A stretch of DNA of 64,000 bases. It comes from an uncultured Lachnospiraceae bacterium. GTDB taxonomy: Bacteria > Bacillota > Clostridia > Lachnospirales > Lachnospiraceae. Each line of letters opens with the position of its first letter. Position 1 is the stretch's first letter. The notes beneath the pieces were generated by a model. The model ran no database searches and was not told where the DNA came from. It worked only from the letters and a program-made list of their open reading frames with translations. The translations under genes were made by a program, and so were the position numbers. This document shows positions 1-7,291 of the stretch, in pieces. The stretch is taken from assembly GCA_910585465.1 (NCBI GenBank), contig CAJUEW010000004.1, positions 1 to 64,000 of the forward strand, read 5' to 3'.

Positions 1-12
1 TAAAAGAGGAGC

Positions 13-50
13 TGTTGCTCCATAGATGACTTCTCATCTATTTTGCAACA
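13..50 (-). terminator. hairpin after the HicB-like gene
   Basis: TGTTGC at 13-18 pairs with GCAACA at 45-50, and ATAGATGA at 22-29 pairs with TCATCTAT at 34-41, around a CTTC loop with one 3x3 internal mismatch. It lies just beyond the stop of the HicB-like gene in its direction of transcription. The following T run is short, so it may be a weak terminator or an RNA 3'-end stabiliser. Confidence 0.5.
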
Positions 51-77
51 ACCCCCAATGTTTTGTTGGTTTCACTT

Positions 78-470
78 TTACATATCTATCTTCTGCATCA
101 ACGCTTCCTGCAGTACCTGGGAAAAGTTGATATTCTGCCGAATGGCCGCTTCATTCAGCCATTCCGGAATACTGAGTGTTTTCTTTACCGCCCGTGAGCA
201 ATGCTTTCTCCGATATTCCGCCATATCAAATTCCACAATAACAAGGAATCCATCTTTCATGTTGATCTGTTCCGGAGAGGAAGCTTTAGGGAACTCTTCC
301 CCTGCTTCTTCCATAGTGGTCAGGGAAAGTCCTAATGCTTCCACTGCCATCTCATATGCCTGCTGCATATCGTCTCCCTGGGTCAGACACTCCGGAATGT
401 CCGGAAAAGATATCCAGAACCCTCCTTCCTCCGCCTTATGAAATACTGCTGGATAAAATAATCTGTCCAT
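78..470 (-). CDS. HicB-family antitoxin-like protein (orphan in view)
   Basis: A 130-residue protein. Residues 1-60 have the HicB partial RNase H-like fold pattern (YPAVFHKAEEGGFWISFPDIPECLTQGD, a small beta domain), and the last 40 residues look like a ribbon-helix-helix DNA-binding segment (SIPEWLNEAAIRQNINFSQ). HicB proteins normally neutralise the HicA mRNA interferase and repress their own operon. The start is supported by GGGAGGGG eight bases upstream. No HicA gene lies upstream within 471-637, and only a hairpin follows before the window ends, so it may be an orphan regulator or a phage cargo gene. Family assignment is confident; pairing with a toxin is unknown. Confidence 0.85.
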   Translation of the reverse strand: MDRLFYPAVFHKAEEGGFWISFPDIPECLTQGDDMQQAYEMAVEALGLSLTTMEEAGEEFPKASSPEQINMKDGFLVIVEFDMAEYRRKHCSRAVKKTLSIPEWLNEAAIRQNINFSQVLQEALMQKIDM

Positions 471-637
471 ACGTGATACCCCTCCCTTCAGGTCATTATT
501 ATACTATGTCCTCCGGTCATGGTACCCCTCCAGGGGATGCGCACGGTTCGGTCAGTATTTTGCCCCCGCTTTGCGTGGCACCGAACCGGCGCAGGTATAA
601 TATCTGCCGATATTATACCACATATTTCTACATAAAA
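471..637. promoter_or_regulatory. hicB upstream region with two inverted repeats
   Basis: On the minus strand TATAAT lies at 498-503, about 28 bases before the hicB start, and is a likely -10 box. Further upstream are two inverted repeats. CGGTTCGGT at 544-552 pairs with ACCGAACCG at 580-588. The second is a perfect palindrome at 594-619, with eleven-base arms GGTATAATATC and GATATTATACC around TGCC. The palindrome contains TATAAT on both strands, so it could be an operator overlapping a bidirectional promoter. Binding by HicB is inference. Confidence 0.5.
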
Positions 638-865
638 TCATTCATTTACTTCCGGAATCCCCGCTACTGATGTCAGTCCGGACAAAACTCCGGCCAGCGC
701 GGATGCAGATATGACCATCCTCCAGTCTACCGCACCCATAGCCGCCGCCGTACCGATGGTAGCTATAGAGGTCTGAGCCATGGTTTTTATTGCTCTCACG
801 CCTGCGGCCCTCATCCATTTTCTTGTATCTACGGATACTTTAAAAACACAATTCCGAAACATCAT
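638..865 (-). CDS. phage holin, r1t family
   Basis: A 75-residue protein with two predicted membrane segments, AQTSIATIGTAAAMGAVDW and MVISASALAGVLSGLTSVAG, joined by a short turn. The pattern (MFRNC.FK...R..IKTMAQT, then VDW.MV.SASALA) is that of r1t-type phage holins, which form lesions in the host membrane at the end of the lytic cycle. Its start overlaps the stop of the preceding gene by four bases, so the two are probably translationally coupled. No endolysin follows inside the window; it may lie beyond position 1. Confidence 0.9.
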   Translation of the reverse strand: MMFRNCVFKVSVDTRKWMRAAGVRAIKTMAQTSIATIGTAAAMGAVDWRMVISASALAGVLSGLTSVAGIPEVNE

Positions 866-1170
866 TTTCCTCCTTCTTTTTTGGCTAGGTGTAATTCCCG
901 GATTTCTTCATACATTTTCGTGATCATCCCATTTCCGCCGAGTTCATGATATGCCCCATACATTTCTGTAAAATTTTCATATGCGTAAGAAGGGATATCT
1001 CCCTGCTTCATATATTTATCATGGTACTCTATCAACTGAACCCGGAGCAGAAGCATCGTCCCTCTGCTGTTTGCGTCCCTGTCCTTCTTCTGGTTCTGAA
1101 GAAGCCATACGATATAGCCCAGCAGGACAGGCAGCGCAACCGTATAAGTCTGCATAAGTACTTCTTTCAT
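862..1170 (-). CDS. small phage membrane protein next to holin
   Basis: A 102-residue protein with one N-terminal membrane segment (VALPVLLGYIVWLL, about residues 10-24) followed by a charged cytoplasmic or periplasmic helical region. The arrangement is typical of a conserved family found beside holins in Lachnospiraceae prophages, possibly a holin partner or lysis regulator. AGGAGG precedes the start by about six bases. The function is inferred only from position and topology. Confidence 0.8.
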   Translation of the reverse strand: MKEVLMQTYTVALPVLLGYIVWLLQNQKKDRDANSRGTMLLLRVQLIEYHDKYMKQGDIPSYAYENFTEMYGAYHELGGNGMITKMYEEIRELHLAKKEGGK

Positions 1171-1191
1171 GAATGCCTCCTATATTTCCGC

Positions 1192-1217
1192 AAAAGAAAA
1201 AGACCGTCCCCGGCCTT
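1192..1217 (-). terminator. intrinsic terminator after tail operon
   Basis: Read on the minus strand, GGCCG pairs with CGGTC around GGGA and is followed by TTTTTCTTTT. It lies between the tail fibre gene and the small membrane protein, and so separates tail expression from the lysis genes, at least partly. Confidence 0.7.
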
Positions 1218-1274
1218 ATTTAATATCTGTATCCCATTTTAAGCAGGTGCCCTGATCATAGAATCCCCCCTTCT

Positions 1275-2894
1275 TTAAAGAACAGCTATCCACTGGACGT
1301 TCGGAGATAACGCATCAGACGAATGGTTGATAACCCTCAAAACACAAGTTGTCGATGTAATATCTTTTACGGCCGCGATAATCTGTCCGTAATTTGTGTT
1401 TGTGGTGGTACTGTAAATCCCTGCCACTACGGTCGGTGTGCCGCTGAAGCTTTTGGGAAAGGTTATTTTTTGTTCCGCAATAGAGTTCGCGCCAACATTA
1501 AGGGTATAGGAACCTCTCTGTATCTGAGGGAGTTCAAACCCTCGCCCGTCTATAAATTTACCTCCTTTTGTAAACGCAAAACCGAATATTGAATTATTGT
1601 ACTGACGGTACAGCCGGAAATCCTCATTATGAGCATCCATTTCCCAATATGCTCCCTGGGGGGAGGTCAGACGCAGATTTCCTCCTTCCCCGTCTGTACG
1701 GATGTTCACTTTATCCCCCACATTAAGCGCTCCGGTAAGCTTTCCTCCGGACAGGGGAAGGTATTCTCCCGGAGTCAATCTTTTCCATGCGGTATAGCCT
1801 TTCCCTGTAACATAATGCCGTATAATTTCTATACATTCTTCTGCATTGGGGATAAGTCTCTGTCCAAAGTAGTCCCCGGTGGTATCCCCTGTGATACGCT
1901 CTACAATAAGTTTGAAACCAGAACCAGTCCACGGACAGTTCTTCAGCGTTTTACTTCTCGCCTCATTTGTGGAGACATAGTTTCCGAAGCCTGTGTAGCT
2001 GTTCAGGTCTGCCCCGGCCGGTATCTCTGCCGCGTCCTTCAGAGAGTAATAGCCATTGTTCACCTCTGACTTTGTGTAATACCGATCGTCATGGGTATGA
2101 CCTGACGGCGGGAAGGTGCCCGGCTTATTCTGGATGGCGGACCAGGTATGTGTATGGGATGTGTCCGATTTTCTATTCAGTGCTTCCTGCACAGCGGTTG
2201 AAACGGGTTTATCCATATCAGATGTATTATCTACATTTCCCAGGTCTATTTGAAGCTTATTTACACTGTGCGGATTTTTTTTACTGCCTATATGAGCCAT
2301 CAGTTCAGATATTGCTTTTTTTATCTTCCCGAAAGCCGAAAACAGGCTTTCTCCGACTTTTAACTCTGTTAATTTCCCGGACTCTTCGTATTGTGGGTAG
2401 AGTATCTTTTGAATATCCTCTGCCAGTGCATATTCACCCATCTCTATGTTAATAGTAACCATTTCCGCATTGCTGACTCTTGTATAATATTCCTGTATAT
2501 AGCTTATAGGATAAGTATTATCCGGCAAATAGTCCGCCTCTGCTGCAACGGCAATAGAATATAATATACCGTCTGTGCCGGCATCCCCCTTCTTCCTTGC
2601 AATGATTCCTATCTCCGTCATTCGGTAGCCTTCAGAAAGATTGTCATTTCTGATTACGGATTTCAGTACTACGGCCTGCTGCCTGGTTGCCAGAACACTG
2701 CTGAAACCAAAATCCTGTTTAGGTGCTTTTAAACTGGTTCTTTCCCTCAATGCTTCTTTTGATTTTTCGGTATCTTCATATTCTCCATTCCCAATAACCA
2801 TCTTTACAAATTCTATTATGAAGCCTTCAGTTATTGATGATGCGATAAGGTTCGCTCCTTCATTGGTAAGAACGGCATTTTCAAAACGAGCCAT
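1275..2894 (-). CDS. tail fibre / tail-collar fibre protein
   Basis: A 539-residue host-recognition fibre. Residues 1-160 match the DUF3751 phage tail-collar fibre N-terminus (MARFENAVLTNEGANLIA, then the YRMTEIGIIA pattern), which attaches to the baseplate. The middle has HTHTW, KPGTFPPSGHTHDDRYYTKSEV fibre repeats, then a pyocin-knob-like stretch ending in YTAWKRLTPGEYLPLSGG. The last 80 residues (RGSYTLNVGANSI to NVQWIAVL) resemble an H-type lectin tip domain. It overlaps the upstream tail protein I gene by 14 bases. The receptor is unknown, and the tip domain is the part most likely to vary between relatives. Confidence 0.9.
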   Translation of the reverse strand: MARFENAVLTNEGANLIASSITEGFIIEFVKMVIGNGEYEDTEKSKEALRERTSLKAPKQDFGFSSVLATRQQAVVLKSVIRNDNLSEGYRMTEIGIIARKKGDAGTDGILYSIAVAAEADYLPDNTYPISYIQEYYTRVSNAEMVTINIEMGEYALAEDIQKILYPQYEESGKLTELKVGESLFSAFGKIKKAISELMAHIGSKKNPHSVNKLQIDLGNVDNTSDMDKPVSTAVQEALNRKSDTSHTHTWSAIQNKPGTFPPSGHTHDDRYYTKSEVNNGYYSLKDAAEIPAGADLNSYTGFGNYVSTNEARSKTLKNCPWTGSGFKLIVERITGDTTGDYFGQRLIPNAEECIEIIRHYVTGKGYTAWKRLTPGEYLPLSGGKLTGALNVGDKVNIRTDGEGGNLRLTSPQGAYWEMDAHNEDFRLYRQYNNSIFGFAFTKGGKFIDGRGFELPQIQRGSYTLNVGANSIAEQKITFPKSFSGTPTVVAGIYSTTTNTNYGQIIAAVKDITSTTCVLRVINHSSDALSPNVQWIAVL

Positions 2895-3450
2895 AATCTT
2901 CCTCCTTTATGCTTGATCTTCCCTGCGTCCGGAAATAACCTGCAGAATAAATATCACCCCAGTATTGGCGGTCTAGTTCTATCCTTTCAAAACGAGATCT
3001 CGCATTTTTTACAGTGTGTATAATTTTCATAAAGAGCTCAATATTTTCTTTAGTAATAAGTGCGTCTGTCCAAATTTTGAAAAAAAATGGTTTTCCTCCA
3101 TACTTAAACCATTCTTTTACTTTTCCGGTTCCAAATACTGTAGTTACAAATTCCTCCATGGCCTGGCGCGTTCCAAGTTTTATATACCAATAAATAGCAT
3201 TTGTAATCAATTTCCGCTTTATATCGGGTGTAAATTCTGCGCTGTAGAAAAGAACACGATTTTCCACTGCCAGAAAATCAAGCTTATCATCAGATACACA
3301 TTCCAGGTTGGCCCATATATAGACACGATTTAAACGTTCAAAATACTTCTTTTTCTGCTGGTCAAAGGCATATGAAAGAGCGATCCGTTCTGCTGTTTTC
3401 ATTTCCGCTGGAAGCGCGTTTTCCGTGCAGTAGTCTACAAGCTTAATCAT
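2881..3450 (-). CDS. phage tail protein I
   Basis: A 189-residue baseplate component of P2 gpI type, recognised from its position between the J protein and the fibre and from the PDIKRKLITNAIYWYIKLGTRQAMEEFV segment typical of the family. In P2-like tails it links baseplate wedge and fibre. Both ends overlap the neighbouring genes (8 bases with J, 14 with the fibre), indicating a coupled operon. Confidence 0.85.
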   Translation of the reverse strand: MIKLVDYCTENALPAEMKTAERIALSYAFDQQKKKYFERLNRVYIWANLECVSDDKLDFLAVENRVLFYSAEFTPDIKRKLITNAIYWYIKLGTRQAMEEFVTTVFGTGKVKEWFKYGGKPFFFKIWTDALITKENIELFMKIIHTVKNARSRFERIELDRQYWGDIYSAGYFRTQGRSSIKEEDYGSF

Positions 3451-4600
3451 CTTCTATACCGCCATATACAAATTCGACGTTTGTTTCGATGGCGATTGCC
3501 GTTTCAGGAACCCGCGTAAATACCGGTGAAGTTATTACAACGCGCTTTCCGCCGGCGGCGCGGACGAATTCCGTCAATGCATCCGGATTAATATCCCGGC
3601 CTATCTTCGTTCTCTGCCAGTTCAAATAAGTCTCCTTTGCAGATTCTATTGACTCTTGAATCGTCTTGACATTATTCAAGTCACTTCGGGCAATATAATA
3701 AACCGCTTTTAGATCGTAATTCACTACATCAGGCGGCGCAACGAAATCATGATCCGTCAGCGGAATAATCGGATTTTCTTTCAGGTATTGGAGGCAATCA
3801 GAACAAAATGTCTGACTGGGAAGAGTGCCGCCGGTTAAAAGAATACGAATGTCAACGACGGCTTCTGTTGGTTCGTAAATCTTCACATCCTCTATTGCGG
3901 CGCTGTTATACTGCTTCACCCAGTATTCATAGGCATCGGCCGGGCCGGCCACGGAATAGGAAGAAGGTGCCAGGAAAATTCTTTCACGGAAGCTTTCTTC
4001 AGACTCTTCGCCGGTTCCTCCGTCTGATTTCGTAATATTTGTAACTGACGCAACATATGGAACCGGATCGACGATTGTCTCAATCTGGCCGATAATATAT
4101 TCGTTTCCTACTGTCCCGGCCGTTTCGCAAGTACAGTCAATATCGACGAAGGAATCACCAGCCTCTACTTCCGCATAATCGTTCGTTGCAAAATAAACGC
4201 CATCGCCAGCCGTAATTCTGGTTCCTTGCGGAATACTAATCACATTTTTTCTTACTTCTGAAAGCGTAAATCTCGCCGTTACAACTGCCGGTTTCGGCTC
4301 CTGAATAAAGGTTTTCTTGAAAGCACCTAAATGTCTTAAAAAATTTCCCTTTGAATATTTCAAAAGGTTCATTTTTGCTGCATTATCCAATATTTGATAC
4401 ATTTGATAATATTGTCCGGCTTCAACTCTTAAATGAATGTGTTCCTTGTCTCCAGGCCGAAGCGTAGTTTTCCGGCCGGTTACTTCCTGATACTTCTTTT
4501 CATAATCTGTGATCATTTCGTTTAAAATTTGTTCGTAAGTTATATCATTAATGAAAGAAATATCAGGCAGACTATAAAGTTTTGAAATTTCATTCGCCAT
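3443..4600 (-). CDS. baseplate J-like protein
   Basis: A 385-residue protein of the P2 gpJ / Mu gp47 baseplate wedge family. Diagnostic stretches are RFTLSEVRKNVISIPQGTRI, GDSFVDIDCTCETAGTVGN and the KSDGGTGEESEESFRERI segment, followed by the C-terminal YDLKAVYYI domain. It forms the outer wedge of the contractile tail baseplate. It overlaps the gp25-like gene upstream by 11 bases. Confidence 0.93.
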   Translation of the reverse strand: MANEISKLYSLPDISFINDITYEQILNEMITDYEKKYQEVTGRKTTLRPGDKEHIHLRVEAGQYYQMYQILDNAAKMNLLKYSKGNFLRHLGAFKKTFIQEPKPAVVTARFTLSEVRKNVISIPQGTRITAGDGVYFATNDYAEVEAGDSFVDIDCTCETAGTVGNEYIIGQIETIVDPVPYVASVTNITKSDGGTGEESEESFRERIFLAPSSYSVAGPADAYEYWVKQYNSAAIEDVKIYEPTEAVVDIRILLTGGTLPSQTFCSDCLQYLKENPIIPLTDHDFVAPPDVVNYDLKAVYYIARSDLNNVKTIQESIESAKETYLNWQRTKIGRDINPDALTEFVRAAGGKRVVITSPVFTRVPETAIAIETNVEFVYGGIEDD

Positions 4601-4904
4601 TATAAACTAACACCACCTTTGGAATTATATTTCCGGTACCGCCTGATACCACAAAAGACACTTCTTCCACAACCGCGCGCGGCTCGAACTCGTCTATCAA
4701 TTCCATAGCACTAATTGTATATCTTTGCTGCGCAATATAGGCTGGTTGCGAAATTATATCCGGATCTAATCCTATTTCGCGGTTCATGGGAATTGTTCCT
4801 TTTATCATCGTTAAAAGAAACATGCACTTGTCAAGAATTTCTTTCCTTAACCCTACTTCATATGCCCCATTTAATACAATTTGTACGCCATCAATCACTA
4901 ACAC
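4590..4904 (-). CDS. baseplate wedge protein, gpW/gp25 family
   Basis: A 104-residue protein with the gp25-like pattern of a short N-terminal part, a MNREIGLD segment, and a C-terminal beta domain ending in IPKVVLVYNGE. It is a small lysozyme-like-fold wedge component in P2 (gpW) and T4 (gp25). The place between V/U and J matches contractile-tail gene order. Confidence 0.85.
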   Translation of the reverse strand: MLVIDGVQIVLNGAYEVGLRKEILDKCMFLLTMIKGTIPMNREIGLDPDIISQPAYIAQQRYTISAMELIDEFEPRAVVEEVSFVVSGGTGNIIPKVVLVYNGE

Positions 4905-4919
4905 GAAAAAAACCTCATT

Positions 4920-5318
4920 TCAATAGTATTCTGTGGCTGTTACCGAAATTTCAACCGAAACAAGTTCACCACGGTTCCATACTTCCCGGTAATCTTCGTC
5001 TATGCTGTCAATCGTCCATTTCCCGCCGCCTACCTTGTGTCCGCCGAGCACAAACGGACAAATTTTCCCCTGTTCACAATAAAGCGTTATTTTATGAACC
5101 ATTTTCCATGGTTTTACACCGTGACCGGCGACAAATTTCATTTTGAAAGAAACGCACTGGTTCTTTGGCCCCTCAAATTCCCGCTCTGATTTCTTTTTAT
5201 ACCGTTTGTGTTCTGAATAGCTGGCGGAAATCGTTCTTTTCAGATTATTAAATGTGCAAATTCTTTTGTCGTTTGTTTCAAATATAACTTTTCCGAAACA
5301 GCCGATCATATGCTGCAC
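4920..5318 (-). CDS. tail protein gpU (P2 GpU family)
   Basis: A 132-residue protein. The N-terminus MIGCFGKVIFETNDKRICTF, followed by ISASYSEH and the FEGPKNQCVSFKMKF segment, matches P2 GpU; the C-terminus has PFVLGGHKVGGGKWTIDSI. GpU is a tail assembly protein acting near the tape measure and baseplate. It is unusually placed between V and W here; P2 keeps U with X and D. Confidence 0.88.
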   Translation of the reverse strand: MQHMIGCFGKVIFETNDKRICTFNNLKRTISASYSEHKRYKKKSEREFEGPKNQCVSFKMKFVAGHGVKPWKMVHKITLYCEQGKICPFVLGGHKVGGGKWTIDSIDEDYREVWNRGELVSVEISVTATEYY

Positions 5319-5326
5319 CGCCCTTT

Positions 5327-5785
5327 CTATCCCGGATAACTGCCGTCAACGGTTAAATTCCCGCCGATATGGACGTTTCCTGTTGTATTTATTGTCTTGG
5401 CTTTAATTCCCCCGTCAACATTCAAATCGCCGCCGATTTCAAGGGATTCGACGTGTAAGGAATGAGAAATAATATCCATGTGCTGACTTTCGTAATCGTA
5501 CCGTATAAAGGAACCATCCCTAAAATCCTTTCGCCAGATTCCTTTTTTCCCTTCGACAGGTCTATTCTGCTCTGTGTACGGAGGAACTAATATCATGCCC
5601 CTTGTGCCTCCGTTCTGAAGATGAATCACATAAACAAGCGTGTCAATTTCCGGCATGTTATACTCATTCGACCACACCGGCATGTATGAGGATGTTGAAT
5701 TGTCACGATCTTTATATACGACTTGTGCCGTTCCATCCTCATAATTCACGGCTGATATATAACCGGCCCGGATTGTATCAGACAT
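5327..5785 (-). CDS. baseplate spike protein gpV
   Basis: A 152-residue spike of the P2 gpV type. Residues 1-70 form the OB-fold-like N-terminus (GYISAVNYEDGTAQVVY), followed by the VHIGGNLTVDGSYPG-type beta-helix tip made of repeats such as LEIGGDLNVDGGIKAKTI. The spike pierces the cell envelope when the tail contracts. No clear metal-binding HxH tip is seen. Confidence 0.88.
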   Translation of the reverse strand: MSDTIRAGYISAVNYEDGTAQVVYKDRDNSTSSYMPVWSNEYNMPEIDTLVYVIHLQNGGTRGMILVPPYTEQNRPVEGKKGIWRKDFRDGSFIRYDYESQHMDIISHSLHVESLEIGGDLNVDGGIKAKTINTTGNVHIGGNLTVDGSYPG

Positions 5786-5800
5786 TTCTTTTTGCCCCCT

Positions 5801-7063
5801 TTACGGAATATTTAACACGGTTCCAGGATAAATCCAATGTCCGTTACTAGATGATGATCGCCCGTGCGCTTTTGCTGCTGATTCTATGGTTCCGGAATTC
5901 ATGTTGTATATCTGCATATACTTAGTGCCGGAACCTAATTCTTGCGTACTGATTTTCCATAACGTATCACCGGAAACAATCGTGTATTTCTTTTCGGACG
6001 TGGATGAACCCGACACCTTTTTGACTGTTTTTCCGGAATCTACCTTTGCAACGGTAACGCCCTTTATAATCACGCACAAATGCAATTCAAGCGAACAATT
6101 ATAACCGCCGCCCGAATCTTTATCATGTGTGACGGTGTCAATGTAATACTTCCCGTCCAGCTTTCCGAAGCCTTCCAGATTGCAGCATTTACTGGCAACA
6201 TATTTTGTATCGCCTTTTAATTTAATGCTGGCTGTCTGGCAGGCCCGGTTATTTTCTAATAATTTGGCTTTTGCCTTAATCTCCGCGTCTTGCAGACTTT
6301 CCGCGGATTCATTCAGCTTCAGGATCCTTTTTCCTTCGCCGATCAAATATTTATACGTCAATGTTTTATCTTTTTTAGAATCCGTATAGCTGATCTGTAC
6401 CCCGTCATAAGCCAGCGTCATTTTCTTTTTTATACGCCAGCTTTCAACCTGTGTTTTTTTAATTGTCAGGCTTGCCTTTTTCTCTTCGTAATCTGTCTGA
6501 TCGAATACAACGATTTTTCGGTTATATAGTTTCATTGCCAGGTTATAGGACGAACACAATTCAAACGCAAAGGCTTGATTTGTTTTTCCGGATTGCTCTA
6601 ATTCATCAATCGGATAATCCTGACCGGAAAAGTAAAGCCCGACCCCGGCGGCCGCCGCAATTTCTTCCAGAATTCCCTTTACCGTCGTTTTTTTCCAGGT
6701 TTTAGATTTTTCAGTTACATTAAAATCTTCCTGGATCGGTGTCGCAATACCTCCAATCGAAGCCACGGACGGCGGGCCGGAAAATTCCAGATCGTCAATC
6801 ATGAAAAATCCACAATTATATTTCCGGTTATCCCCTTGGGAGCTCCAATTTGTCAGCCGGATCGTTGTCTGAACATTATCCCCATGGACAGGAATCCAGT
6901 TTCCCGACCATTTCCCGCTTCGGTCATTCAGCTTTAATCTTACCGTGTCAGCCTTTCCGGAAGCGTTATCTACATACTGGAAACTTTCTATGTAATCCGT
7001 TATTGTCCTTGTTATATCCTTATCGTTGTATTTCACCACAACGTAGGACTGTCTGGCGTTCAT
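5801..7063 (-). CDS. late control protein D / tail hub with LysM
   Basis: A 420-residue gpD-type tail hub protein. Residues 1-340 carry the gpD pattern (GKADTVRLKLNDRSGKW, TVKGILEEIAAAAGVGLYF, SYNLAMKLYNRKIVVFD, DGKYYIDTVTHDKDSGGGY). The last 60 residues (KKYTIVSGDTLWKISTQELG to IYPGTVLNIP) are a LysM peptidoglycan-binding domain, common in Gram-positive myoviruses. It forms the hub that carries the spike. Confidence 0.92.
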   Translation of the reverse strand: MNARQSYVVVKYNDKDITRTITDYIESFQYVDNASGKADTVRLKLNDRSGKWSGNWIPVHGDNVQTTIRLTNWSSQGDNRKYNCGFFMIDDLEFSGPPSVASIGGIATPIQEDFNVTEKSKTWKKTTVKGILEEIAAAAGVGLYFSGQDYPIDELEQSGKTNQAFAFELCSSYNLAMKLYNRKIVVFDQTDYEEKKASLTIKKTQVESWRIKKKMTLAYDGVQISYTDSKKDKTLTYKYLIGEGKRILKLNESAESLQDAEIKAKAKLLENNRACQTASIKLKGDTKYVASKCCNLEGFGKLDGKYYIDTVTHDKDSGGGYNCSLELHLCVIIKGVTVAKVDSGKTVKKVSGSSTSEKKYTIVSGDTLWKISTQELGSGTKYMQIYNMNSGTIESAAKAHGRSSSSNGHWIYPGTVLNIP

Positions 7064-7066
7064 GGC

Positions 7067-7276
7067 TTATAATCTCCATTCTGGAATATCTTCATCGTAA
7101 TCCTCCTGAGGTTCAGGGATGAAAACTTTCGTTCCGGCTGAAAATACATAAATATCTAAAAGTGCCGGATTACCGGAAAACAAAAGGCTGATGTATTTTA
7201 CATCCCCGTAAAACTGCCAGGCGATATAATCCCACATATCGCCCGCCACTGTTGTATACATTCTGTTTTCGTCCAA
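7067..7276 (-). CDS. tail protein X (gpX)
   Basis: A 69-residue gpX homologue: MYTTVAGDMWDYIAWQFYGD is a LysM-like core followed by ...AGTKVFIPEP. In P2 it acts in tail completion with gpU. It sits three bases upstream of the D gene. Confidence 0.9.
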   Translation of the reverse strand: MDENRMYTTVAGDMWDYIAWQFYGDVKYISLLFSGNPALLDIYVFSAGTKVFIPEPQEDYDEDIPEWRL

Positions 7277-7291
7277 TACATCAGCCTCCCT

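Noticed and set aside
471..637. A HicA toxin gene upstream of HicB
   Set aside because: No open frame of the needed size or motif is present.
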